Under the pieces are notes generated by a model that had not been told where the DNA came from, searched no databases, and worked only from the letters and a program-made list of their open reading frames with translations. A DNA stretch of 52,789 nucleotides from an uncultured Alphaproteobacteria bacterium (GTDB taxonomy: Bacteria > Pseudomonadota > Alphaproteobacteria > CAAGCB01 > CAG-977), in assembly GCA_944393745.1 (NCBI GenBank), contig CALYBD010000014.1, positions 1-52,789 on the forward strand, in the 5' to 3' direction. Within the stretch, counting starts at the first letter, position 1; the number at the start of each line of letters is the position of its first letter. Made by a program: the position numbers and the translations under genes. Of the stretch, positions 26,960-36,128 are shown piece after piece.

Positions 26960-29155
26960 TTAAAAAAAACTATAAGGATCTATATCGGTCTGAATCCGCA
27001 CGGAAGACGGCACGGACAATTGGGATAGCCAGCGGCGCAGAACGTCCTGAATTTTAATTTGCCGTCCTGTTTGCAGCAACAGGCGATAACGGTATTTTCC
27101 GCGCAGCAAAGACAATGGCGCCGGCGCCGGCCCCAGTACACGCACGCCGTTGCCGGAAGGGGCGCTTTTTCCCAACAAAGCCGCCGTTTTCTGTGCGTAT
27201 TCCTGCGACGGACTGCTGACAATTATACCGGCCAGGCGACCGAACGGCGGCATTTTCAATAATTCGCGCGACTGAATTTCAGCTGCCAGAAAATCATCGG
27301 CGTTTCCCGTTTTCAACGCCTGCATAATTTGATTTTCGGGATCAAACGTCTGTAAAAATACCTGCCCGTTTTTATCAACGCGTCCGGCACGTCCGGCCAC
27401 CTGGTGCAGCATTTGAAATGTTCTTTCCCCTGCCCTTAAATCTCCGCCGGCCAGCCCCAAATCCGCATCAACAACGCCGACCAAAGTCAAGTCCGGGAAA
27501 TGATGACCTTTTGTTAAAATCTGCGTTCCGATAATAATATCTGTTTCATGGTCATGAATTTGACGCATCAATGCCGCCATTTGCGAAGCGGTTGCGTTTA
27601 AGTCCCCCGAAACGACCAGTTGCCGCGCCTGCGGAAAACGAATGGAAATTTCTTCGCTGATCCGTTCCACCCCCGGACCGCAAGACGTCAGTTCCCCTTC
27701 CGAATCGCAAACGGGACACTTTTCGGGAACGGGAATATGATACCCGCAATGATGACATTCCAAACGCCGCCCGTTCTTGTGTTCCACCAACCACGCCGAA
27801 CAATTCGGGCATTGAAAGCGATGACCGCATTGACGGCACAGCACCAAAGGCGCATAACCGCGTCTGTTTAAAAACAACAGCGTCTGTTCCTTGCGTTCCA
27901 ATGTTTCTTCGATTTCTTTAATCAGAACCGGAGACAAAAAAGTTTTGATCCCTTCTTTTTTTTCAGGCGGGAAACGGCGCATATCAATCAAATCAACCGC
28001 CGGCAGGACAGCCGATCCGAAACGGTCGGGCAAAACGACTTCTTTGTATTTGCCGGATTGAACATTGATCTTGGTTTCCAAAGACGGCGTTGCGGAAGAC
28101 AGTACAATCGGAATATTTTCAATTTTCGCTCTGACGACCGCCATATCGCGCGCCTGATAAATCACGCCGTCTTCTTGTTTATAAGAACCGTCGTGTTCTT
28201 CATCGACAATGATCGCGCCCAACTGCGAAAACGGCAAAAACAAAGCGGAACGCGCGCCTGCCAAAACGCGGACGTCTCCGTTCAAGACGGCTTTCCATGT
28301 TTCTCTGCGCACTCTTGCGGACAAATCGGAATGCCATAATGCCGGCAACACGCCGAAACGACGCTTAAAACGTTCCAGCCACTGCCCCGTCAGACCGATT
28401 TCGGGCAACAAAATCAAAGCTTGTTTGTTTTGCTTTAAGGCTGTGGCGATCATATCGAAATAAACTTCCGTTTTTCCCGATCCCGTCACACCGTTTAACA
28501 CCGTCACCCCGAATCCTTTGCCGACAGAATCGGACAACCTCTTTGCCGCTTGCGCTTGTCCTTCCGACAAATCAACGCCTTTAAGATCCGTTTTCGGGCG
28601 TTCAAATAAAATCGGCTTTATTTTTTCACGCTGTAAAAAGCCCGTTTCCGCCAATCCCTTAACCACCGAAGACGACACTTTCGCCAGACGCGCTATTTCC
28701 GCAATCGTCTGAGGCACGTTTGTAATGACGGACAAAGCCTTTTGACGCGCCTGCGTCAGGCGGATATCGGGCAAACTTTGAGAACGCACATATCCTGTCA
28801 TATCTCCGATACCCTGAAAGACATCATCAACGCTCATCGCCATTTTTAAGACGGAGCCTAAAGAAGACAACGTATAATCAGACACCCAGCGAATCAGCTT
28901 TCTGTTGTTGTCGCTTAACGGCGGAAAGTCATAAACGTTTAAAATATTTTTGATTTTGGAGTCTTCCAAAGACGATTCCCTCCCGTCGTCCCAGACGACT
29001 CCGATCATCGTCCTGTTGGAAAACGGAACGCGGACAAAGCTGCCGGCTGCCGGCAACGCGATATCTTCGGGGCAAGCGTAATCGAACGGTTCCGCCAAAG
29101 GCAGAGGCAGTAAAATCCGCAAACGTTTTTTATTTGATTGATTCTTGTCCGACAT
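26960..29155 (-). CDS. priA: Primosomal replication protein N' (PriA helicase)
   Basis: 731 residues from the ATG at 29155 (MSDKNQSNKKRLRILLPLPL); a longer TTG-start frame lacks a ribosome site. The N-terminal DNA-binding domain is followed by the helicase: GVTGSGKTEVYFDM (Walker A), VDEEHDGSYKQEDG (DEEH), SSATPSLET (motif III), GTQILTKGHHFP and QVAGRAGRVDK (V/VI). Between them lie the paired zinc sites CRQCGHRFQCPNC, CHHCGYHIPVPEKCPVC. PriA restarts stalled replication forks by loading DnaB. Divergent from the transaldolase, with 55 bases between starts. Confidence 0.95.
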   Translation of the reverse strand: MSDKNQSNKKRLRILLPLPLAEPFDYACPEDIALPAAGSFVRVPFSNRTMIGVVWDDGRESSLEDSKIKNILNVYDFPPLSDNNRKLIRWVSDYTLSSLGSVLKMAMSVDDVFQGIGDMTGYVRSQSLPDIRLTQARQKALSVITNVPQTIAEIARLAKVSSSVVKGLAETGFLQREKIKPILFERPKTDLKGVDLSEGQAQAAKRLSDSVGKGFGVTVLNGVTGSGKTEVYFDMIATALKQNKQALILLPEIGLTGQWLERFKRRFGVLPALWHSDLSARVRRETWKAVLNGDVRVLAGARSALFLPFSQLGAIIVDEEHDGSYKQEDGVIYQARDMAVVRAKIENIPIVLSSATPSLETKINVQSGKYKEVVLPDRFGSAVLPAVDLIDMRRFPPEKKEGIKTFLSPVLIKEIEETLERKEQTLLFLNRRGYAPLVLCRQCGHRFQCPNCSAWLVEHKNGRRLECHHCGYHIPVPEKCPVCDSEGELTSCGPGVERISEEISIRFPQARQLVVSGDLNATASQMAALMRQIHDHETDIIIGTQILTKGHHFPDLTLVGVVDADLGLAGGDLRAGERTFQMLHQVAGRAGRVDKNGQVFLQTFDPENQIMQALKTGNADDFLAAEIQSRELLKMPPFGRLAGIIVSSPSQEYAQKTAALLGKSAPSGNGVRVLGPAPAPLSLLRGKYRYRLLLQTGRQIKIQDVLRRWLSQLSVPSSVRIQTDIDPYSFF

Positions 29156-29210
29156 TTCCTTACACTCAATGCTTAGTTTCAATCTACTAACTTTAGGGTG
29201 AGATACTCAA

Positions 29211-29867
29211 ATGAAATTTTTTATCGATACAGCCGATTTAAATGAAATCAAAGATTTGGCAACCACCGGCATGGTTGACGGCGTTACGACAAATCCGTCT
29301 TTGGCCGCCAAGCAGGGCATGGACTTCAAAGAACTGATTGCGGAAGTCTGCAAGGTCGTCCCCGGTCCCGTTTCCGCGGAAGTCACGGCGCTGGATTACG
29401 ACACAATGATGAAAGAAGCCGAAGTTCTGCGCAAGATCGCCCGTAACGTCACGATCAAAGTTCCTTTAACACAGGACGGTTTGAAAGTCTGCCGCGCTCT
29501 GTCCGCCGAAGGCACGATGGTCAACGTGACGCTGTGCTTTACCTGCGGTCAGGCGATTTTAGCCGCCAAAGCCGGCGCAACGTTTGTTTCTCCGTTTGTC
29601 GGCCGTCTGGACGATTTGGGCGTCAACGGCATGCAGCTGATTGAAGATATCCGCATGGTTTATGACAACTATGACAACTTCAAAACACAGATTCTGGTTG
29701 CTTCCGTCCGCAGCCCGGAACACGTCATCAACGCCGGCAAGATCGGCGCGGACGTAATTACGGCTCCGCCGAAAGTCATTCGTCAGCTTTATCATCATCC
29801 GTTGACGGATTCCGGTCTGAAGACTTTCGCCGAAGACTGGGCAAAGACAGGTCAGTCGATCCTGTAA
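29211..29867 (+). CDS. Transaldolase/fructose-6-phosphate aldolase (short form)
   Basis: 218 residues, the short TalB/FSA-type. [16 protein letters not shown] is the family start. The Schiff-base lysine is Lys83 in [19 protein letters not shown] near residue 25 and [11 protein letters not shown] near 130 complete the barrel signature. It transfers dihydroxyacetone units in the non-oxidative pentose phosphate pathway, or acts as a fructose-6-phosphate aldolase; the two cannot be separated from sequence by eye. A start ATG after GGTGAG. A strong terminator follows. Confidence 0.95.
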   Translation: MKFFIDTADLNEIKDLATTGMVDGVTTNPSLAAKQGMDFKELIAEVCKVVPGPVSAEVTALDYDTMMKEAEVLRKIARNVTIKVPLTQDGLKVCRALSAEGTMVNVTLCFTCGQAILAAKAGATFVSPFVGRLDDLGVNGMQLIEDIRMVYDNYDNFKTQILVASVRSPEHVINAGKIGADVITAPPKVIRQLYHHPLTDSGLKTFAEDWAKTGQSIL

Positions 29868-29899
29868 TCGGTCACGCTTTTTTAAAGTTTGACGGCTAT

Positions 29900-29932
29900 A
29901 ATCCGGAGAAGAAATTCTCCGGATTTTTTTCA
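29900..29932 (+). terminator. Strong terminator after transaldolase
   Basis: AATCCGGAGAA (29900-29910), loop GAAA (29911-29914, a GNRA-type tetraloop), TTCTCCGGATT (29915-29925), then a T-run. Confidence 0.9.
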
Positions 29933-29947
29933 TATAAAAGGTTTAAA

Positions 29948-30472
29948 ATGAAACAACTCGGCCTGACAGGCATCAGATTAAAAGAACTTTCCCGCAATGA
30001 GCTTGCCCTTTTTCAAGAAAGCTTTAAAGACACTTATTTAAGCGACAGATTTGACTTGTTTAAAAAATATCTCAAAGAACATTCGGAAAAAAACAGGTAT
30101 GTTCTGCTTGCCTGCAGCGGTGGAAAAATGATCGGATACGTGACGCTGAAATACGTTTCCGACTATGAAAACTTTGCGCGAAACAATATTCCCGAAATTG
30201 TCGATTTCAATGTCGTTCCCCGTTTCAGAAAACAGGGGATCGGTCGGAAATTGTTGAAACGCATTGAATCCGTGGCAAAAAAATCGGGGTATGCACAAAT
30301 CGGCATCGGAGTGGGATTGTCCGAAGATTACGGAGCGGCACAAAGATTATATGTCAAAATGAACTATATTCCGGACGCAACGGGACTGCATTATGATGCA
30401 AAGCCCGTACAAAAAGGAACGACTGTCCGTGTAGACGACAGTCTGGCCGTTTATCTGATAAAAAATTTATAA
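29948..30472 (+). CDS. GNAT-family N-acetyltransferase
   Basis: 174 residues. The motif A loop is FNVVPRFRKQGIGRKLLKRIE (R/Q-x-x-G-x-G), preceded by the strand IVDF and followed by YAQIGIGVGLSEDYGAAQRLY, the motif B helix. The N-terminal helices (KELSRNELALFQESF) are family-typical. Substrate unknown. It lies 80 bases after the transaldolase, behind its terminator, and 15 bases before xerC, so it probably belongs with xerC. Confidence 0.85.
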   Translation: MKQLGLTGIRLKELSRNELALFQESFKDTYLSDRFDLFKKYLKEHSEKNRYVLLACSGGKMIGYVTLKYVSDYENFARNNIPEIVDFNVVPRFRKQGIGRKLLKRIESVAKKSGYAQIGIGVGLSEDYGAAQRLYVKMNYIPDATGLHYDAKPVQKGTTVRVDDSLAVYLIKNL

Positions 30473-30487
30473 TTCCGGAGAATGCTT

Positions 30488-31450
30488 ATGGCGCATTTAT
30501 ATGAACCTCAAAACGTCTCTATCCATTACAGCGCGGACGGTCGTCTGATGACGGCGATTGAAGAATGGCAACGTTGGCTGAAAACCGAAAAACGTTGTTC
30601 GGGGCATACGGCGGCGGCATACGGGCGCGACTTGGCCGCTTTTTTGAAATTTTTGCAGGAATACACCGCAAAGACGCCTTCTTTCGACATACTGGCAAAA
30701 ATGGAAGTCACCGATTTCCGCGCTTACCTTGCCGCCAGAACGCAAGAAGGAATCGGACGGACGTCTTTGGCGCGCAATATGTCCACGCTTCGCAACTTTT
30801 TTAAATTTCTGGAACGAAACGCTCTGTTGTCCAATCCGGCAATCAACGTTATCCATTCGCCTTCAACGCCAAAAGCTTTGCCAAAACCGTTGACCAGAGA
30901 ACAGGCGTTCGATGTCATAAAAACCGCCGGAGAATTACAGGAAGACTTATGGCTGAAAAAACGGGATATGGCTTTTGTTACGTTGTTATACGGTTGCGGT
31001 TTGCGTATCGGCGAAGCTTTGTCTTTGGACGTCAAAGACCGCCCCGGATCTGATGTTATGACCATTCTGGGCAAAGGACAAAAAGAACGCGTCGTCCCGG
31101 TTTTGCCGATCGTGCGGGAAATGATCAACGCCTATTTAAAAGAACGCCCCGACGGCGCGCCGGAGGCTTCTCCTTTGTTTATCGGTGCGCGCGGCGAACG
31201 CGTCAATCCGGGCGTCATGCAACGCCAAATGCGCAAGATCCGTTATATGCTCGGACTGCCCGAAACGGCAACGCCGCACGCATTAAGACACAGCTTTGCC
31301 ACGCATTTGTTGTCCGGCGGCAGCGATCTGCGCACAATTCAGGAACTGCTGGGACATTCGTCGTTATCCACAACACAGCGGTATACGGGGCTGGACGCCG
31401 ACAAAATGATGGAAGTCTATACCCACGCTCACCCGCGAGCCAAAAAATAG
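30488..31450 (+). CDS. xerC: Tyrosine recombinase XerC/XerD type
   Basis: 320 residues from the ATG at 30488, which has GGAG 7 bases upstream; the in-frame ATG at 30482 is too close to it. The N-terminal SAM-like core-binding domain covers residues 15-110. The catalytic domain holds GLRIGEALSL (Arg), KGQKERVVP (Lys), HALRHSFATHLL (His-x-x-Arg), LGHSSLSTTQRYT (His, then Tyr nucleophile). With its partner it resolves chromosome dimers at dif; no dif-like site was recognised. XerC or XerD cannot be fully separated from one copy. A decayed piece of its 3' part lies downstream at 32151. Confidence 0.9.
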   Translation: MAHLYEPQNVSIHYSADGRLMTAIEEWQRWLKTEKRCSGHTAAAYGRDLAAFLKFLQEYTAKTPSFDILAKMEVTDFRAYLAARTQEGIGRTSLARNMSTLRNFFKFLERNALLSNPAINVIHSPSTPKALPKPLTREQAFDVIKTAGELQEDLWLKKRDMAFVTLLYGCGLRIGEALSLDVKDRPGSDVMTILGKGQKERVVPVLPIVREMINAYLKERPDGAPEASPLFIGARGERVNPGVMQRQMRKIRYMLGLPETATPHALRHSFATHLLSGGSDLRTIQELLGHSSLSTTQRYTGLDADKMMEVYTHAHPRAKK

Positions 31451-31462
31451 GACAAACAGCAT

Positions 31463-32053
31463 ATGCATTTTTTCTTTATTATTCTGATCTTATTTCCTGT
31501 TGTACTCGTCGCCTTTACTTACGGCATTACGTTTCTGTGTAAAAAAGAGGAAGATCGCCGAAAAGCCGTTTCCCGCATCAAATATGTCATGGCGGCTCTT
31601 CTTATCGTTGAGGGGTGGTTTTATTTTTTTGAAGACAAAGAAGTGCTTTTGGATTGCCGGAAAGACACTTTGCTTTGTTCTTACGCCAGATCGACGATTG
31701 CCGACACCGATCTGCGATTTGTTGAAACATACGACCTCAAAGATGTCGACTACGCCAAAGTCCGAGAGGTCAAACGTCACAGACGTCATTCGTCTTATTA
31801 TGTTTATCAAATCGTTTTTCATTCCAAAGAACAGGAACAGGTCTTTCCTTACGATTTTACCTTTAAAGACGATGCTGACGATGAAATCAAAAAGATCAAC
31901 CGCTTTTTAAAAACGGATCAAAAACGATACGTTTATCATTCCGGATCAAAAGAACTAAACGAGTTTGATAAAGGGATAATCTATTCTTTTTATATGATGC
32001 TGGCTTTCTTTTTGCTTCAGCTGTTATATGAATGGAGAACCAAAAAAGACTGA
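31463..32053 (+). CDS. Unknown two- to three-helix membrane protein, copy A
   Basis: 196 residues. Hydrophobic helix at 4-25 (FFIILILFPVVLVAFTYGITF), a second at 42-58 (MAALLIVEGWFYFF), then a soluble region at 60-165 with LDCRKDTLLCSYARSTI, ETYDL and YQIVFHSKEQEQVFPYDF, and a last helix at 175-188. Two cysteines in the LLCSYARST segment are kept in the second copy as QICRYLHST. A paralogue lies at 32258. The family is not recognised. It follows xerC by 12 bases. Confidence 0.7.
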   Translation: MHFFFIILILFPVVLVAFTYGITFLCKKEEDRRKAVSRIKYVMAALLIVEGWFYFFEDKEVLLDCRKDTLLCSYARSTIADTDLRFVETYDLKDVDYAKVREVKRHRRHSSYYVYQIVFHSKEQEQVFPYDFTFKDDADDEIKKINRFLKTDQKRYVYHSGSKELNEFDKGIIYSFYMMLAFFLLQLLYEWRTKKD

Positions 32054-32054
32054 T

Positions 32055-32261
32055 ATGTTGTACCTTTTTATCATTATTTACCTTATCGCCTTTTATTTGG
32101 AAGGTAACAAATTGAATACGGCAGATAAATTCAAAATACTCGGCATTGCCGGCGTTCTGCAAAGGCCAATGCGCAAAATCACAGAGATGATGAAACTACT
32201 CGAAACCGAAACACCGCACGCCCATACGCAAAGTCAAAATAAAACAGGATACACATCATGA
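32055..32261 (+). pseudogene. Decayed xerC 3' fragment within a short open frame
   Basis: A 68-codon frame begins at ATG 32055 with a hydrophobic stretch and overlaps the next ATG in ATGA. From 32151 to about 32223 it lines up without gaps to xerC at 31211-31283: I count 51 of 73 identical bases, and the peptide GVLQRPMRKI (xerC GVMQRQMRKI) and ETETPHA (xerC ETATPHA). The catalytic residues after that are lost. It is the left edge of a tandem duplication that also produced the second membrane-protein gene. Confidence 0.7.
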
Positions 32262-32824
32262 GCACTGTTTCTTTTTTTACCATGGTGGCTCCCGGTTTTT
32301 TTTGCGCACTTTTGTATTTTATTTATAACTCAAAAGAAAATCGAAAAGCCGTTATTAACCTCTTAAAAAAGCTTTTGACCGGTTGCTGTGTTTTCTTCGC
32401 ACTTGAAAGTTTTTTTTTCGATAAAACAATGGTTTTTGAATGCTCCCGCTCGGAACAAATTTGCCGCTATTTACATTCAACCATCGCTCGGCCTCAAATA
32501 CGGTTGGCGCAGACCTACGACATTATCGCGCCCTTTAAAAACATAGAAATCTTAAAAAAAAGCTCTTACAAAAGTACTTCCTACCAGATCGTCATCAATT
32601 TTGAAAAAAATCAAATAACCTTTCCAAAAAGCTTTTCAATATATCGACCAGCACAGATCGAAAAGCAAAAACTACAAGCTTTTTTCAACGGGGAAAAAAA
32701 CAAATACGTATACATAAAAGGTTCCCCCGCAATCAGTGAATGGGAAAAAGGAAGGCTTTACGGTTTTTATTTTAACTTGTTGATTCTGATCGTTTGGATA
32801 ATCAAAGATTTACGGATTATTTAA
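32258..32824 (+). CDS. Unknown membrane protein, copy B (paralogue of 31463)
   Basis: 188 residues. It shares with copy A the helix-loop-helix start (KENRKAVINLLKKLL), the segment DKTMVFECSRSEQICRYLHSTIA, TYDI, SYQIVINFEKNQITFPKSF, KYVYIKGSP and the ending GRLYGFYFNLLILIVW. Copy A has KDTLLCSYARSTIA, ETYDL, YQIVFHSKEQEQVFP, RYVYHSGS and GIIYSFYMMLAFFLLQLLY at the same positions. More A/T-rich than its surroundings, with many Lys codons AAA. Function unknown. It meets marC tail to tail with a 2-base gap. Confidence 0.75.
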   Translation: MSTVSFFTMVAPGFFCALLYFIYNSKENRKAVINLLKKLLTGCCVFFALESFFFDKTMVFECSRSEQICRYLHSTIARPQIRLAQTYDIIAPFKNIEILKKSSYKSTSYQIVINFEKNQITFPKSFSIYRPAQIEKQKLQAFFNGEKNKYVYIKGSPAISEWEKGRLYGFYFNLLILIVWIIKDLRII

Positions 32825-32826
32825 AT

Positions 32827-33459
32827 TTATGCGATCCAAGCGGGGAACATCGCCTTTAAAGACGTATAAATGAACTCGATTCCCAATGCGGACAGGATCA
32901 TACCGCAGATACGTCCGATGATATTCAATCCCGTCTGTCCTAAAACAAGTGCCAATTTATCGGCGACTCTCAGACAGATCCAAGACACCAAAGCGACCGT
33001 CAATCCGGCACAGCAAACCGAAAGCATATGCGCCCAAGACTGATCCGTTTGCGTTGCGATCACAATGGCGGAAATACCTCCGGGTCCCGAAATCACCGGC
33101 AAAGCGATCGGCATCACCCCGATGGCGTCACGGCTTTCGGCTTCGGCCTGTTCTTCTTTGGTATGGCGTTTTTCGGACGCTTTCATCATGCCGAACGCGA
33201 TGGAAATCAACAAAATGCCGCCGGCGATTCGGAAAGAATTCAGGCTGACCCCGAAAATGTCCAAAATAGCACTGCCGAAGAACGCCGAAGACAAAAGAAC
33301 GCAGGCCACCGTTATTCCGGCCTGACGAGCGATTCCTTCTTTTTCACGCGTCCCCATTCCGTCCGTTAAATTAACAAAAACGGGAATCGCCGATTGCGGC
33401 GCGCAAACAGCCAACATCGCCAAAGAAAAATGCAAATAATCAAGGAACCATGCCAACAT
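32827..33459 (-). CDS. MarC-family integral membrane protein
   Basis: 210 residues with six hydrophobic helices. APQSAIPVFVNLT near residue 20 and MPIALPVISGPGGISAIVIATQ near 115 are the family signature segments, with FRIAGGILLISIAFGMM between them. Members were first linked to multiple antibiotic resistance but have no proven transport activity. No partner gene. Divergent from the nitroreductase with a 110-base gap to its start. Confidence 0.92.
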   Translation of the reverse strand: MLAWFLDYLHFSLAMLAVCAPQSAIPVFVNLTDGMGTREKEGIARQAGITVACVLLSSAFFGSAILDIFGVSLNSFRIAGGILLISIAFGMMKASEKRHTKEEQAEAESRDAIGVMPIALPVISGPGGISAIVIATQTDQSWAHMLSVCCAGLTVALVSWICLRVADKLALVLGQTGLNIIGRICGMILSALGIEFIYTSLKAMFPAWIA

Positions 33460-33569
33460 TTATAATCCCGTCAAACAGTTAGATTGTCGTTTTATTATTA
33501 TCATCTTTCGCCAGAATAAGAAAGCTGATAAAATCAAATCAACGTTTTTTTATGGAAAGGATCAATCTG

Positions 33570-34085
33570 ATGGAATTAATGGAAGGATTATTAACACGGC
33601 GCAGCGTGCGTCAGTACACAAATCAAAAAGTATCTCCGGCAGACATCACCGACATTGTCAAAGCGGCCATGTACGCGCCGAGCGCCCGCAATCAACAGGT
33701 ATGGGAATTTGTCGTCATTACCGATCAGGATAAGTTAGCTCAGTTCAGTGCGGGGTTGCCGTCCGCACCGATGGCAAAGACAGCTGCCTTTGCGGTTGCG
33801 GTTTGCGCCGATTTGAACAGGGCTGCGTCTCCGGAATATTGGGAACAAGACTGCGCCGCCGCCATGCAGAACATGCTGTTGGCCTGTCACGCCAAGGGAA
33901 TCGGATCGGTCTGGGTGGGCATGCACCCGCATGAAGAACGCGAAGACGTTGTCAAAAAAGTCTGCCATATTCCCGAAAACATTAAAATCCATTCTTTGAT
34001 GATCGCGGGATATCCGGAAAAACCGGCGCAGGAGGCGCAAAGATTTCACGAAGAATACATTCATCAAAACGAATGGAAAGATTAA
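33570..34085 (+). CDS. Nitroreductase-family flavoprotein
   Basis: 171 residues from the ATG at 33570, which has AAAGGA 8 bases upstream; the frame opens at 33552. TRRSVRQYTNQKVS at the N-terminus and MYAPSARNQQVWEFVVI are the FMN-binding signature of the nitroreductase fold, with ACHAKGIGSVWVGMHP near residue 115. It is of the small, single-domain type common in anaerobes. Substrate (nitro compounds, quinones, flavins) is not determined. Confidence 0.9.
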   Translation: MELMEGLLTRRSVRQYTNQKVSPADITDIVKAAMYAPSARNQQVWEFVVITDQDKLAQFSAGLPSAPMAKTAAFAVAVCADLNRAASPEYWEQDCAAAMQNMLLACHAKGIGSVWVGMHPHEEREDVVKKVCHIPENIKIHSLMIAGYPEKPAQEAQRFHEEYIHQNEWKD

Positions 34086-34120
34086 AGCCGTCATATAATT
34101 TTTTATTGACATCTGCTTTC

Positions 34121-34161
34121 AGGCTTGCCACTTTTTCAAAAGAAAAGGGCAAGCCTTTTTT
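34121..34161 (+). terminator. Terminator after nitroreductase
   Basis: AGGCTTGCC (34121-34129) pairs with GGCAAGCCT (34148-34156), followed by TTTTT. Confidence 0.8.
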
Positions 34162-34188
34162 ATAAAAAAGCTTTTAGGACACAAGATA

Positions 34189-35364
34189 ATGAATTTTCTT
34201 TATTTTTCTCCGAATTTTCCGACCTACGGGTGGAAATTCTGCCGCTATTTAAAGGAAAACGGCGTTAATGTTTTGGGAATCGGCGATGCCGATTACGATT
34301 CTTTGGAACCGGGATTGAAAGACGCTCTGACCGAATACTACCGTGTTGACAATTTGCAGGACTATGATCAGGTCTATCGCGCAACGGCGTGTCTGATCCA
34401 TCATCACGGAAAAATCGATCGCATTCAATCCAACAACGAATTCTGGCTGATTACCGAAGCCAAACTCAGAACGGATTTCAATATTGAAGGGGTTAAATAT
34501 CCCGAAATTATGGATCACAAACAAAAATCCAAAATGAAAGCTTTTTTCAAAAAAGCCGGTGTCGAATGCGCCGATTACTGCCTGCCCAACAACTTTGCGG
34601 ACGGAAAAGCTTTTACGGACAAGCACGGTTTTCCCGTTGTCGTCAAACCCGATGACGGTGTCGGTGCCTGTGATACATACACCTTATACACAGAATCCGA
34701 ACTGGCGGACTTTTTCGCTCAAAAACCCGATGTTCCCTATATTATGGAAACGTTCATAGACGGTCATGTCGAAACTTTTGACGGATTGACCAACCGTGAC
34801 GGCGAAATCGTCTTTTGCGCCAGCCAGGTCTATCATCAATCTTTGATGGATACGGTTGTCAATGATGACTGCATCATGTACCATTCCGAAAAGAATATGG
34901 CCGAAGATATCCGCAAAGCGGGTACGGCGATTGTTAAGGCTTACGGCATCAAAGACATTTTCTTTCATTTTGAATTTTTCCGCACAACGGACAAGAAAAC
35001 CGGAAAATCAAAGATTATGGCTTTGGAAGTCAATATGCGTCCGCCCGGAGGCATGATCACGGAAATCTATGAAGCCTCTCATGACGTGAATATCTATAAA
35101 GCTTGGGCGGACACTTTGATCAAAGGTAAACCCGAAGGCGATATGTCTCAGAAACGTTATGCGGCTTACGCCAGCCGGAAATACCGCTTCAACTACGTTT
35201 ACACGCACGAAGCCATTTTGGCAAAATACGGCAACCATATCATGGAACACATGCAAATCGAAGGCATTACGGCACGCGCCATGGGGGATTATTTTTATTT
35301 GATTTACGCCGATACGCTGGAAGAAATCAACGAAATCATCAATGCCATCAACGAACGCGTGTAA
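34189..35364 (+). CDS. ATP-grasp ligase, carbamoyl-phosphate-synthase-like
   Basis: 391 residues. Residues 1-100 are a pre-ATP-grasp Rossmann-like domain (YGWKFCRYLKENGVNVLGIGDADY). Residues 115-320 hold the ATP-grasp fold: KSKMKAFFKKAGV, GFPVVVKPDDGVGACDTY (ATP-lysine strand and glycine loop), IMETFIDGHVETFDGLTN, and FFHFEFF ... MALEVNMRPPGG, with Glu and Asn metal ligands. It joins a carboxylate to an amine or similar with ATP. It is 11 bases upstream of an esterase, so both probably act in one small-molecule pathway. The product is unknown. Confidence 0.85.
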   Translation: MNFLYFSPNFPTYGWKFCRYLKENGVNVLGIGDADYDSLEPGLKDALTEYYRVDNLQDYDQVYRATACLIHHHGKIDRIQSNNEFWLITEAKLRTDFNIEGVKYPEIMDHKQKSKMKAFFKKAGVECADYCLPNNFADGKAFTDKHGFPVVVKPDDGVGACDTYTLYTESELADFFAQKPDVPYIMETFIDGHVETFDGLTNRDGEIVFCASQVYHQSLMDTVVNDDCIMYHSEKNMAEDIRKAGTAIVKAYGIKDIFFHFEFFRTTDKKTGKSKIMALEVNMRPPGGMITEIYEASHDVNIYKAWADTLIKGKPEGDMSQKRYAAYASRKYRFNYVYTHEAILAKYGNHIMEHMQIEGITARAMGDYFYLIYADTLEEINEIINAINERV

Positions 35365-35375
35365 AAGGATAAAAA

Positions 35376-36128
35376 ATGAAAGAAGAATATTTCAAGGAAT
35401 ACTCTTCCTGTTTAAACCGGGATATGGAATTTAAAGTATACGGTCATACCGGCAAACCGGTATTGGTCTTTCCGCCCGGTTGCGGCCGGTTCTGGCATTA
35501 TGAATATCACGGCATGGTCAATATTTGTGCGCCGTATATCGATGCGGGACGCATTCAGTTGTTCTGCATTGACGGCATTGACTGGGAAAGCTGGGAAAAT
35601 AAAGGCGGCAACCCTTATGACAATATGCAGATGCAGGAAAAATATTTTAACTACACGGTAGAAGAATTTATTCCGCGCATCAAAGAAATCAGTAAAGATG
35701 CCAACGGCGGAAACGAAATCGGCATTATGGCGACAGGGTGTTCCATGGGCGCGACACACAGTGCCAACACTTTTTTCCGCCGACCCGATCTGATCGATTC
35801 CGTGATCGCTTTAAGCGGATTGTATTCTTCCAAATACTTTTTGGGCGATTACATGGACGATACGGTTTACAGAAACTGCCCGCTGTATTTCCTGCCGAAC
35901 GTAACGGACGAAGCATACTTAAATCAGATGCGCCGCGCCAGGTTGGTCTTTTGTGTCGGACAAGGAGCCTGGGAAGATCCGATGATTGAAGACACCCTGC
36001 GTTTAAAACAAATTCTGGAAGAAAAGCATATTCCGGCTTTTGTCGATGTTTGGGGCAAAGACGTCAACCACGACTGGGATTGGTGGTACGTGCAGATGCC
36101 GTATTTTCTGGATAAGGTATTGGCGTAA
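35376..36128 (+). CDS. Alpha/beta hydrolase, esterase (EsteraseD/YieL-like)
   Basis: 250 residues, cytoplasmic. The nucleophile elbow is ATGCSMGATHSAN (Ser near residue 125), after VLVFPPGCGRFWHYEYHG which supplies the oxyanion loop. The aspartate may be in VFCVGQGAWEDP and the histidine in DVNHDWDWW. Similar proteins are annotated as esterase-family or PHB depolymerase-like. AAGGAT lies upstream of the ATG. Directly follows the ATP-grasp gene; a joint role in ligating and later hydrolysing an ester or amide is possible but unproven. Confidence 0.85.
   Translation: MKEEYFKEYSSCLNRDMEFKVYGHTGKPVLVFPPGCGRFWHYEYHGMVNICAPYIDAGRIQLFCIDGIDWESWENKGGNPYDNMQMQEKYFNYTVEEFIPRIKEISKDANGGNEIGIMATGCSMGATHSANTFFRRPDLIDSVIALSGLYSSKYFLGDYMDDTVYRNCPLYFLPNVTDEAYLNQMRRARLVFCVGQGAWEDPMIEDTLRLKQILEEKHIPAFVDVWGKDVNHDWDWWYVQMPYFLDKVLA

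Noticed and set aside
30488-32824. XerC-linked integron or mobile island
   Set aside because: The recombinase is of the housekeeping XerC/XerD length and type, and no att site, cassette array or second recombinase is visible.
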